Assembly (NCBI GenBank): GCA_947581885.1
Contig: CANPWF010000001.1
Location: forward strand, 1-36,668
Length of the DNA: 36,668 nt
Direction of reading: 5' to 3'
DNA from: an uncultured Clostridia bacterium
GTDB lineage: Bacteria > Bacillota > Clostridia > Christensenellales > Borkfalkiaceae
Shown here one piece after another: positions 17,967 to 26,050 of the stretch. Position 1 is the stretch's first letter; every line of letters starts with the position of its first letter. A program made the translations under genes and the position numbers. The notes under the pieces were generated by a model. The model made no database searches, had not been told where the DNA came from, and was given only the letters and a program-made list of their open reading frames with translations.

Positions 17967-18040
17967 TTCCGCAAAATTGCGGAAAAAATTGAACGAAAGC
18001 AGTAAGACCTCAGCGGTTTTCTTCGGAAATACCGCTGAGG
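17967..18040 (+). other. Two hairpins between the giant LRR gene and the MoxR operon
   Basis: A small hairpin TTCCGC-N6-GCGGAA (17967-17984) follows the stop. A strong one at 18008-18040 has arms CCTCAGCGGT and ACCGCTGAGG plus an inner TTTC/GAAA stem (one bulged T), capped by a stable TTCG tetraloop. Neither has a U tract, so they look more like a processing/stabilising or leaky termination element than a full terminator. I see no promoter between them and ATG 18093. Confidence 0.75.
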
Positions 18041-18092
18041 CATACGCGTTTCAAAAGAACCTTGAAAAAATCGCCTTTGAAAGGAGGATACT

Positions 18093-19199
18093 ATGAAGGA
18101 CACCATGAAGAAATTCCGGCGAAGGATCGTCCGCGGCGCCATTTTGAAATCGGCTCTTGCCGCGCTCATCATCGCGTGCGGCGCGCTCCTCGTGACTGCA
18201 CTCGCCTCGTGGATCGCGGGCTTCCGTGCGGGCATCTGGCTCGCGCTCGGGCTGTTCGTCCTTTCGTTCGCAGTCAGCGCGCTCCTGTTCTATTTCCTCA
18301 AGTACCGCCCCTCCGCAAAGGAAGTGGCGCGCAGGATCGACGCGATCGGCCTTGAAGAGCGCCTCATCACGATGATGGAACTCGAAGGGGATGATTCCTA
18401 CCTCGCAAAAATGCAACGCGCGGACACCGAGCGGGCGCTCAAAACCGCCGACCATACCCTCATCAAAGTGGCGGCGTCGGTCGCGCTGTGCGTGACCGTG
18501 GGCGTTGCCGCGCTCTTTGGGGTGGGTGCGCTCACCGTCGATTCGCTCTACGTGGCGGGAGTCATCCCCAGCGGCGTGGAGTATGCCGCCTACCTTGAAG
18601 CAGAGCATGAGTTTACGTGCAGTTATTCCGTCGAAAAGAAGGGCGGCAAGATTTACTTCCTGACGGAGGAGGGCATCGGAGACGAAGTGACGGAAGCCAT
18701 CATCGTGGCCAAGGGCGAAAGCGCCCCGACTGTCATTGCCGTGCCCGATGAAGGCTACGTATTTACGGGATGGTCGGACGGCCTGTACGACCCCGTCCGC
18801 TGCGACGAGGGCGTGAAGGAGAAGATCCGCGTGCGCGCCAAGTTTGCGGTAGCCGAGGGACCTGACGATTTGCAGGATGACGGGGCCCAGCAACAAAAGC
18901 CTTCGGACGACGACTCCAGCGGCGATCCGGAAGATACGCCCCCGCAAGACGATCCCTCTCAACCGTCAAACGGCGCTCCAAGCAATGGCGCCAGCGGCGG
19001 CCACGACAATACCAACCAACAGGTCAATGACGGCAAGACCTATTACGGCGACGAGTACGGTGACGCCTACAATGACGCGATGGGACGCCTCGGCGACGGG
19101 AGCAATATCCCTGGGGATCTGCAGGGCGGCGTTTCGGGTTACCTCGATTCCATCGGCAAGGGCGGCTCCGAAGGCGGCGAAAGCGGCGGCGGAAATTAA
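18093..19199 (+). CDS. DUF4175-like membrane protein of the MoxR/VWA operon
   Basis: A 368-residue membrane protein. Three hydrophobic segments at about residues 17-42, 46-69 and 124-147 flank a cytoplasmic-type helix with RRIDAIGLEERLITMMELE, resembling the N-terminal part of the DUF4175-type proteins that accompany MoxR/VWA operons. After the third segment the likely external part has an InlB-like GYVFTGWSDGLYDPVRC strand (about 214-260), then an acidic Pro/Ser/Asn/Gly-rich linker (about 252-315), then a short conserved-looking stretch DGKTYYGDEYGDAYNDAMGR and VSGYLDSIGKG, ending in a Gly/Ser tail. Much shorter than classical DUF4175 proteins. AAAGGAGG sits just ahead of ATG 18093. moxR follows after 33 nt, so it is the first gene of the machinery cluster. 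Function unknown; probably a scaffold in the membrane complex. Confidence 0.7.
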   Translation: MKDTMKKFRRRIVRGAILKSALAALIIACGALLVTALASWIAGFRAGIWLALGLFVLSFAVSALLFYFLKYRPSAKEVARRIDAIGLEERLITMMELEGDDSYLAKMQRADTERALKTADHTLIKVAASVALCVTVGVAALFGVGALTVDSLYVAGVIPSGVEYAAYLEAEHEFTCSYSVEKKGGKIYFLTEEGIGDEVTEAIIVAKGESAPTVIAVPDEGYVFTGWSDGLYDPVRCDEGVKEKIRVRAKFAVAEGPDDLQDDGAQQQKPSDDDSSGDPEDTPPQDDPSQPSNGAPSNGASGGHDNTNQQVNDGKTYYGDEYGDAYNDAMGRLGDGSNIPGDLQGGVSGYLDSIGKGGSEGGESGGGN

Positions 19200-19232
19200 A
19201 GCGACAAAAATTCTTACAAAGAGAGAGAAACC

Positions 19233-20378
19233 ATGGTAACAGAACAGGACATCAAGCAATTCAGCGAAATTTGCACGCAGATCTTCAAACAGATTGCGCG
19301 GGACGTCATCGGGCAGGAAAAGGTCGTGCAGGGCACAGTCATTGCGATGATCGCGGGCGGCAACGTCCTCCTCGAGGGCGTGCCCGGCGTCGGCAAGACG
19401 CGGCTCGTGAGAACGCTCGGCAGAGTGTTCGATCTGCCCTTCTCGCGCATCCAGTTCACTCCCGACCTCATGCCGGCGGACGTGACGGGCACCAACATCA
19501 TCGTGAAGGATGAGAAGGGCAACTCGCAGTTCAGTTTCCAGCCGGGGCCCATATTCAGCAACATCATCCTCGCCGATGAGATCAACCGCGCCACCCCCAA
19601 GACGCAGTCGGCGCTCCTCGAAGCCATGCAGGAGCACACCGTCACCGTCATGGGCGTCTCGCGCAGACTCAATGAGCCGTTCTTCGTGCTTGCAACGCAG
19701 AACCCCATCGAACAGGACGGCACCTATCCTCTGCCCGAAGCGCAGATGGATCGTTTCATGTTCAAACTGCTCGTGCCCGATCCCTCGCTGGATGAACTCA
19801 TGCAGATCGTCAGCCTCACGCAAAAGACGATGGATGAAGTCGCGGAACGGGCGTGCACGGGGGAGCAACTGCTCGCCATGCGCAAGACTGCCAACCAGAT
19901 CCCCATTGCGGAGGACGTTTTGAAATACGCGATGATCCTCGTCGCGGCGACGAGGCCCGACGGCGAATGCGCGACGGAGGCGGCGAAGAAGTATATCCGC
20001 GTCGGCGCGAGCCCCCGTGCGGGACAGGCCATTGTCTCGGCGGCGAAGGTGCTCGCCCTCATCAAGGGCAGGTTCAACGTGTCGTACTACGACCTGTTCG
20101 AGATGGTGTATCCCGTATTCCGCCACCGTTTGAAACTCAATTTCGAGGCGGTCGCGGAGCGCGTTACCGCGGACGACGTGATCACCATGATCCTCGAAGA
20201 GGTGGAAAAGAAGTATCACAAGCGTCCCACAGCGGGAAAACCGCTCGCCGTGCCCGCAGAGGAACAGAAGGACGCGGAGGCGCCTGAAAAGCCGGCGGAG
20301 GCGCAGGAAGAAACAGCGGCTGAGATTGCCGAGGATCCGGAGAAAAAGAAGAAACGCGGCTTGTTCGGCAGAAAATAA
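19233..20378 (+). CDS. MoxR-family AAA+ ATPase
   Basis: A 381-residue cytoplasmic AAA+ ATPase of the MoxR family. Walker A is GVPGVGKT (residues 49-56), Walker B LADEIN (113-118), followed by the MoxR signature RATPKTQSALLEAMQE; sensor 1 lies in ATQNPIEQDGTYPLPEAQMD with the arginine finger after it (RFMFK). Residues to about 325 complete the ATPase and lid. The remainder (about 326-381) is a Lys/Glu/Pro/Ala-rich tail ending KKKKRGLFGRK, longer than in the core family and possibly a membrane or partner contact. MoxR ATPases act with von Willebrand A proteins as chaperones that activate or assemble complexes, as in RavA-ViaA or the Bat system. It is followed after 16 nt by its usual partner DUF58 gene. 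Confidence 0.95.
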   Translation: MVTEQDIKQFSEICTQIFKQIARDVIGQEKVVQGTVIAMIAGGNVLLEGVPGVGKTRLVRTLGRVFDLPFSRIQFTPDLMPADVTGTNIIVKDEKGNSQFSFQPGPIFSNIILADEINRATPKTQSALLEAMQEHTVTVMGVSRRLNEPFFVLATQNPIEQDGTYPLPEAQMDRFMFKLLVPDPSLDELMQIVSLTQKTMDEVAERACTGEQLLAMRKTANQIPIAEDVLKYAMILVAATRPDGECATEAAKKYIRVGASPRAGQAIVSAAKVLALIKGRFNVSYYDLFEMVYPVFRHRLKLNFEAVAERVTADDVITMILEEVEKKYHKRPTAGKPLAVPAEEQKDAEAPEKPAEAQEETAAEIAEDPEKKKKRGLFGRK

Positions 20379-20394
20379 ACGGGCGTAAAAGTGA

Positions 20395-21294
20395 ATGAAG
20401 GTAACGCAACTCGATGACGCGTTTTTCAGCCGTTTGGAAACGCTGTCATTAAATTTAAAGTCCAATCTCGCGGGGTATTTCGGCGGGAAGCATTTGGTGA
20501 AGACGTACGGGCAGACTGTGGAATTTGCCGATTTCCGCGAATATCAACTCGGCGACGATATCCGCCGCATCGACTGGAATTTGTTCAGCAGGTTTGAAAA
20601 ATACTTTCTGCGCCTGTTTACGGACGAAAGACAGATGCAGGTGCAAGTATTTTTGGACTTATCCGCTTCGGTTGGAAAGAACGACGAGCAAAAGGGCGCC
20701 TATGCCATAGGCGCCGCGGCGGCGCTCGGCTTTTTGGCTGTCCAAAATATGGATAAGCTCACCTTTCACCTCATGCGCGGCAATGTGGCGGATAATCCGT
20801 TCGGCACGCTTGTGGGAAAAAACGCCTTTTTTCGCGCGATGAGTTCCATCCGCGAACTTGAATTCGACGGCGATGTCGATATTTCGGCGTGTGTCGCGGG
20901 TTGCCGCGATACAGGAAACAACAACGGGCTCACCGTCATCGTATCCGACTTTCTCACCGAAAGCGATTGGAAGAAAGCGGTCGACTATTTGTGCTATAAA
21001 AAGAGGCAGGTCCTCTTGTTGCAAGTCCTCTCCCCCGAGGAGCTCGAACCGTCTTACGACGGCAGGGTGCTCCTCGTCGACGCGGAAGCCGAGGATCTTG
21101 AGGATCCGAGGAACATGCGTTTGAGGATCAATCCCGCCATGCAACAGGCATATCAGGAGGCTTTGCGCGATTTGCGCGAAGGAATGCGCTCCTATACCGC
21201 CAAGCGTGGTGCGGGCTATATTTCCGTCTCTTCGGATACCCCCATAGAGCGCGTGCTTTTCGGGGAACTTCTGAAATCTGGGATCATGTCATGA
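20395..21294 (+). CDS. DUF58 protein (VWA-like partner of MoxR)
   Basis: A 299-residue DUF58-family protein, the almost invariant partner of MoxR. The family signature FADFREYQLGDDIRRIDWN is at residues 44-62, and the VWA-like part starts at VFLDLSASVG with a MIDAS-type DxSxS (D88, S90, S92). No convincing membrane segment, so it is probably cytoplasmic and works at the membrane with MoxR and the downstream VWA proteins. ATG 20395 begins 16 nt after moxR with only a weak GTGA-type ribosome binding site, suggesting partly coupled translation. The 3' end overlaps the next gene by ATGA. Family role: assembly or chaperone function, exact client unknown. Confidence 0.93.
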   Translation: MKVTQLDDAFFSRLETLSLNLKSNLAGYFGGKHLVKTYGQTVEFADFREYQLGDDIRRIDWNLFSRFEKYFLRLFTDERQMQVQVFLDLSASVGKNDEQKGAYAIGAAAALGFLAVQNMDKLTFHLMRGNVADNPFGTLVGKNAFFRAMSSIRELEFDGDVDISACVAGCRDTGNNNGLTVIVSDFLTESDWKKAVDYLCYKKRQVLLLQVLSPEELEPSYDGRVLLVDAEAEDLEDPRNMRLRINPAMQQAYQEALRDLREGMRSYTAKRGAGYISVSSDTPIERVLFGELLKSGIMS

Positions 21295-23240
21295 TGCAAT
21301 TGCTTTTACCGTTGGGCTTATTGGGGCTTCTGGGTGTTCTGGCACTCATCATCATTTACGTCATCAAGCCCAATTATCAGACAAAGCACGTTTCCACGAC
21401 ATATGTCTGGAAATTGAGCTTGAAATACAGAAGGAAACGGCTTCCGACCAGCAGGGTGCGGAATATTATCCTATTTATTTGCCAACTTCTCATTTTGATC
21501 GCCATGGCTCTCATTCTTGCACAACCTGCCATCGTGTACAATAACGACACGGGCGAACTCGATACGGTTGCGATTATCGATTCGTCCGCAAGCATGTATG
21601 CGGGCACGGACGGTGAGACGCGGTTCGACCGCGCCGTGGCAGAGGCAAGAACGCTCTCCGAGGAGACTCTGCAAAAGGGCGGCAACGCTTCGGTCATTTT
21701 GGCGGACGCTTCGCCAACTTTTTTGGCGCAGCGCGTCACGCAGAAAAACAGCCGCCTTCTATATGACGGGTTCGACGCCATCGAGAACGGTGATGTGAAA
21801 TGTTCGTACGGGTCGAGCGACGTCAATGCGGCGCTTGCCCTGTCAGAGGATGTGCTTGCGGTGAACCCGTCGGCCAAGATTTATCTCTATACCGATGTTC
21901 AATACAACTATATCCCCGAAAACGTGACTGTCGTCTCCGTCGCCGAAACGGGCGAGTGGAACGCAGCCATTCTCTCCGTCACATCCGAACTCGTGGACGG
22001 TTTCTATGCCGTGACGGTGGAGGTCGCAAATTACGGAAACAACAGGGAACTCAACGTGGAACTCACCGTAACGGGGGCGGATGCACAGGATGCCGCCATG
22101 AGCGGACGTTCTGTCTCCGTGTCCCAGAGCGTCTATTGCGACGGGGACACGGTAAAGACCGTCATCTTCTGCGACGGCGGCGGTGCGGATAGCGAGGACG
22201 TCATTTATTGCGACCTCGGTCCATCCGACAGGTTTTATTCCTACCGTTCCATCCATGTGGCTGTGGATGAGGACGACAGTTACCGCACGGACAACAATTT
22301 TTATCTTTATGACGGGCAGAAAGAGCTCGTCAAAGTACTGTATGCGAGCACCGACCCCAACCCCTTCTTTACGAGTGCGCTCGACTCATTGAAAGAGTTG
22401 TTTGCGGGCCGCTGGCAGTTGCAGGTGGACGAAGTTCCCAAGGGGCAGGAATTTCCGCAGAGCGGGTACGATTTCTATGTGTATGAGCATACCGCGCCCG
22501 ACGTGCTTCCCGTGGACGGGGCAGTCTTGCTCGCCGATCCCGACCGCGCGCCCGCAGGAACGGGACTGCGGCTTCGCAACATAAAGGCAACGGCGAACGG
22601 TTCTCTCATCCCGTGCGACGGGCTGACGGCGCACCCCGTGACGCAATATCTTGTCCCCGAATATATCCAGGTCAGCCGCTATACCGTGTTTGATTTTGAC
22701 GCCGACTATGAGGCGTTGCTCACGGTCGGCTCCGATCCGTTGCTCCTCGTCGAGAACCACGAGAATATCAAGATCGCCGTTCTGCCGTTCAGCGTGCACT
22801 ATTCCAATATCGCGTTGCAACCAGAGTGGCTCATCTTGCTGTACAACATTTTTAACTATTTCCTGCCTACGACGGTAAACGGCACTGCGTTTGAGGTCAA
22901 CGAGGACATCGTGCTGAGCGCCAGGGGGCCGCGGGTCACCTATTCGGACACCGAGGACCCCGTCGAGGAGTTTCCCGCCACATTGAGATTTTCCACTCCC
23001 GGCACCTATATCCTGCGGCAGGAACTGTATTTTACCGACAAAGAGCCCGTTAACGTCAGCATTTTCGTGCGTGCGCCGAGGGCGGAAAGCAACCTGTGGG
23101 CGGTGGAAGATACGTTGGAGGATCCGTATAAGGAGGATTACGGCGGCTCCTCTTATGACGATCTGCTCGTCTATCTCGCCGCCGCGCTCGTGGCGCTCCT
23201 CGTCTTGGAGTGGATCTTGCATTCGAGGGAGGGTAGGTAG
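21291..23240 (+). CDS. BatA/VWA-type membrane protein
   Basis: A 649-residue protein with BatA-type architecture. Two N-terminal membrane helices (about 4-25 and 58-78) flank a basic cytoplasmic loop (YVWKLSLKYRRKRLPTSRVR). An external VWA domain begins at about residue 92 with DSSAS (D97, S99, S101), a complete MIDAS start, and continues to about 250. The rest is beta-rich with no family I can name, followed by a C-terminal helix (about 625-642) and a basic end HSREGR. BatA-like proteins pair with MoxR in stress-tolerance and complex-assembly modules. ATG 21291 overlaps the DUF58 stop (a second ATG follows at once), so the two are translationally coupled; the next gene starts 5 nt after the stop. 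Confidence 0.88.
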   Translation: MMQLLLPLGLLGLLGVLALIIIYVIKPNYQTKHVSTTYVWKLSLKYRRKRLPTSRVRNIILFICQLLILIAMALILAQPAIVYNNDTGELDTVAIIDSSASMYAGTDGETRFDRAVAEARTLSEETLQKGGNASVILADASPTFLAQRVTQKNSRLLYDGFDAIENGDVKCSYGSSDVNAALALSEDVLAVNPSAKIYLYTDVQYNYIPENVTVVSVAETGEWNAAILSVTSELVDGFYAVTVEVANYGNNRELNVELTVTGADAQDAAMSGRSVSVSQSVYCDGDTVKTVIFCDGGGADSEDVIYCDLGPSDRFYSYRSIHVAVDEDDSYRTDNNFYLYDGQKELVKVLYASTDPNPFFTSALDSLKELFAGRWQLQVDEVPKGQEFPQSGYDFYVYEHTAPDVLPVDGAVLLADPDRAPAGTGLRLRNIKATANGSLIPCDGLTAHPVTQYLVPEYIQVSRYTVFDFDADYEALLTVGSDPLLLVENHENIKIAVLPFSVHYSNIALQPEWLILLYNIFNYFLPTTVNGTAFEVNEDIVLSARGPRVTYSDTEDPVEEFPATLRFSTPGTYILRQELYFTDKEPVNVSIFVRAPRAESNLWAVEDTLEDPYKEDYGGSSYDDLLVYLAAALVALLVLEWILHSREGR

Positions 23241-23245
23241 AGATC

Positions 23246-26050
23246 ATGCGTAATTTTTCCATCCAATTTACCTATCCGTGGCTGTTGCTCCTTCTGATCC
23301 CCGCTGCGGCACTCACCGTGTTTTTGTATCTGCGCCTCAACAAGAAGTTCAGAAAGAACAGAAACCGTGTCGTCTCCGTCATTTTGCATTCGCTCGTCAT
23401 GGTGCTGTGCATTCTGACCATCTCGGGGATCACCTTCCACTACGATGTGGGGAACGCCGAGAACGAACTCATCCTTTTGGTGGATGTTTCGGACACGACG
23501 GAGGAGAATAAGGCAGAGAAAGAGAGTTTTGTACGGGCGGTCTTGCAGGAGAGCGGGTACGAAAGCTGTCGCGTAGCCGTCGTGACATTCGGCTTCACGC
23601 AGGAGACGGCGGTCCCGCTGACCTATGATGCGGACGAAGCATACGAATTGTATTTGGATGCAGAACTTCCCGATACGAGCGCGACGGACATCGCCGCCGC
23701 CCTGCGATACGCGCAGGGCCTCTTCGAGCACCCCGAGACGGGTAAGATCGTGCTTGTTTCCGACGGCAAACAGACGGACGAAGAGGCGATTTCCGTCATC
23801 CGCTCCATTGCCGCACAGGGCGTCACCGTGGATACGGTGTATTTCCCGAGCGATTATTCTGATGAGGTCGTGCAGATCGCTGGAATCGGACTTCCCGACT
23901 ACAACGTCAGGACGGGGGAGAATTGTCCCATTGACGTGATCATCGAGAGCCGCGAAAACATCGCGGAGGCGGAGATCGAACTGTTCGATAACGGTTCGTC
24001 GGTAGGGGAGAGCGGTTCGCAGACCGTGGAATTGTCCCCCGGGACGCAGACGGTGCGGTTCAACCATGCGTTCGGCGAACAGGGCTTGCATGAACTGTTC
24101 GCGCGCGTCCGTTACCAAAACGAGAAATTGCAGATCAACAACGAGTACTATGCATACCGCTGGATCCAAGTCCACAACAAGTTGCTCATTTTGGAACAGG
24201 CGGATGAGTCCGAGCGGCTCGTCCAACTTCTGGAAGAGGATGAGGTGAATTACAAGATCGACGTCGTAAACCTCAAAAATTCGACGGATATCCCCACCGA
24301 CGTAGACGGATTGCGGGTGTACGACCAAGTTATTCTCAATAATATCGCCAGCCGCGACCTCAAAGAGAAGGGGTTGGACGTCATGCTGTACGATTATGTC
24401 AACACGTATGGGGGCGGCGTCTTTACGACGGGAGGCATGGAGACGGACGGCGAGACCGCGCACGCCTATAACCGCGCGGATATGAACAATACGCTGTACC
24501 AACAGATGTTGCCCGTGCAGGCGATCGACTATACGCCGCCGGTGGGCGTGTTTATCGTCATCGATATTTCGGGCAGTATGTTGACCTCGGGCGCGCAGGG
24601 AAGGAGCAAGCTCGAATGGGCGAAGCAAGGCGCGATCGAATGTTATAGAGCGCTTACCGAGCGCGACTACATCGGTATTATGACGATGGACACGGATTAC
24701 GGCATGGTGCTCGATCTTACGTCTTGTACGCAGGAACAACGCATTGAATCAGCGATTCTCGGTGTCGGAAAGGGACAGAGCACAATCTACTCTACGGCGA
24801 TCGACCGTGCTGCACAGCGGCTTGCCAATCTCAAAACCGTGGATAAACGGCACATCATTCTCGTTACGGACGGCCAACCTTCCCAAGATGACGAAGCGGC
24901 TTACCTTGAAAATGCGGCAAATGCAAATAAAAACCATGGGATCACACTTTCCGTTGTCTTGATTGGCACAGAAGGATCGGGCGACGCGACAAAGATGAGC
25001 AAACTCGTGGATAAGGACCACGGAAACGGAAGACTGTATTTTGCGCAAGACAGCCAGCTCCTTGAGAAAATGAGAGACGACGTAAAAGCACCCGAGATCA
25101 AAGATGTTCAATATGTCGATTTTGACCCGACGATCCCCGCTGAATTCAAGGAGTCACCACTCTTTAGCGGGGTGGCAACAAAGGGGACTGATATCGGAGA
25201 CCGAAACACGGTGGATGCACCTCTCGGCGGATTCTTTGGTGTAAAGGCACGCTCGCGAGCCGATGTCGTGCTCGTCGGCGAGTACGAGGTGCCCATCTAT
25301 GCGCAGTGGAAGTTCGGTGAAGGCATGGTCGGCAGTTTCATGTGCGACGTCTACAGCGACTGGTCCGCCGACTTCATGGCAAACGACAGCGGGAAGCGGT
25401 TTTTGCGGAATGTGGTCGCCAACCTGATGCCGGTGGATGATATCCGCCCGGGAAGCGTTCGCCTCGACTTGAAAGAGGATAATTATATGAACCGTTTGAG
25501 CGTCTATTCGTCGTTGCAGGGCGGGGAGTATCTCAACGGGAAGATCGTCATGCAGACGGATGCGGGAGAGGTCTCCTATTCTCTCAACGCACTTTCCGAA
25601 ACGCAGGGCGGCGACGTATATGTGACGACGGCGCTCGGCGCGGAGAACAATTATTCCCGTGCCAATTTCGTCGTCAAAAAGAGCGGCGTATATCAAATCT
25701 CCGTCGATCTGTGCTCCGCGGACGGCACGGTGTTGGAGACGGTGGCAATCTACAAGGCGTTTTCCTATTCCGAAGAATTCAACTATTCGGCGGCGGAGGA
25801 CGATGCGCCCGAAAAGTTGATGGCGGAACTCGCGGAGCGCGGGAACGGCACCGTCGTGAAAGCGGACGAATTCTGGGAGATCTTCTCCACATTCGTTACG
25901 TCGCTTGGGAGGGTGTTCGACCCGAGATGGCTGTTCATCGGCCTTGCGATGGCGTTCTTCCTCCTCGATATCGCCGTCAGAAAATTCAAATTCAAATGGT
26001 TGCACGAGATCGTGCGCGAGCATAAAGAAAAAAAGGCAGGTAAGAAATGA
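23246..26050 (+). CDS. Large membrane protein with two VWA domains and a GATase1-like domain
   Basis: A 934-residue protein. Two N-terminal membrane helices (about 11-30 and 43-63) are followed by a first VWA domain starting LILLVDVSDT (D80, S82, T84) up to about 235, an Ig-like beta section (about 240-305), a class I glutamine-amidotransferase-like segment from about 311 (LLILEQADESERLV to GGGVFTTGGMETDG) that shows no nucleophile cysteine, and a second inserted VWA domain starting VFIVIDISGSML (D440, S442, S444) with a TDGQPS loop. A beta-rich region and a C-terminal helix (about 893-911) with a basic tail follow. This resembles the large VWA/glutamine amidotransferase-like membrane proteins found with MoxR and BatA. 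Starts 5 nt after its neighbour; its stop overlaps the BspA lipoprotein ATG, so machinery and surface protein are translationally coupled. Confidence 0.87.
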   Translation: MRNFSIQFTYPWLLLLLIPAAALTVFLYLRLNKKFRKNRNRVVSVILHSLVMVLCILTISGITFHYDVGNAENELILLVDVSDTTEENKAEKESFVRAVLQESGYESCRVAVVTFGFTQETAVPLTYDADEAYELYLDAELPDTSATDIAAALRYAQGLFEHPETGKIVLVSDGKQTDEEAISVIRSIAAQGVTVDTVYFPSDYSDEVVQIAGIGLPDYNVRTGENCPIDVIIESRENIAEAEIELFDNGSSVGESGSQTVELSPGTQTVRFNHAFGEQGLHELFARVRYQNEKLQINNEYYAYRWIQVHNKLLILEQADESERLVQLLEEDEVNYKIDVVNLKNSTDIPTDVDGLRVYDQVILNNIASRDLKEKGLDVMLYDYVNTYGGGVFTTGGMETDGETAHAYNRADMNNTLYQQMLPVQAIDYTPPVGVFIVIDISGSMLTSGAQGRSKLEWAKQGAIECYRALTERDYIGIMTMDTDYGMVLDLTSCTQEQRIESAILGVGKGQSTIYSTAIDRAAQRLANLKTVDKRHIILVTDGQPSQDDEAAYLENAANANKNHGITLSVVLIGTEGSGDATKMSKLVDKDHGNGRLYFAQDSQLLEKMRDDVKAPEIKDVQYVDFDPTIPAEFKESPLFSGVATKGTDIGDRNTVDAPLGGFFGVKARSRADVVLVGEYEVPIYAQWKFGEGMVGSFMCDVYSDWSADFMANDSGKRFLRNVVANLMPVDDIRPGSVRLDLKEDNYMNRLSVYSSLQGGEYLNGKIVMQTDAGEVSYSLNALSETQGGDVYVTTALGAENNYSRANFVVKKSGVYQISVDLCSADGTVLETVAIYKAFSYSEEFNYSAAEDDAPEKLMAELAERGNGTVVKADEFWEIFSTFVTSLGRVFDPRWLFIGLAMAFFLLDIAVRKFKFKWLHEIVREHKEKKAGKK

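Noticed and set aside
18041..18092. A promoter for the MoxR operon just upstream of 18093
   Set aside because: A TTGAAA-like box is present near 18061 but no -10 follows at a usable distance before the ribosome binding site.
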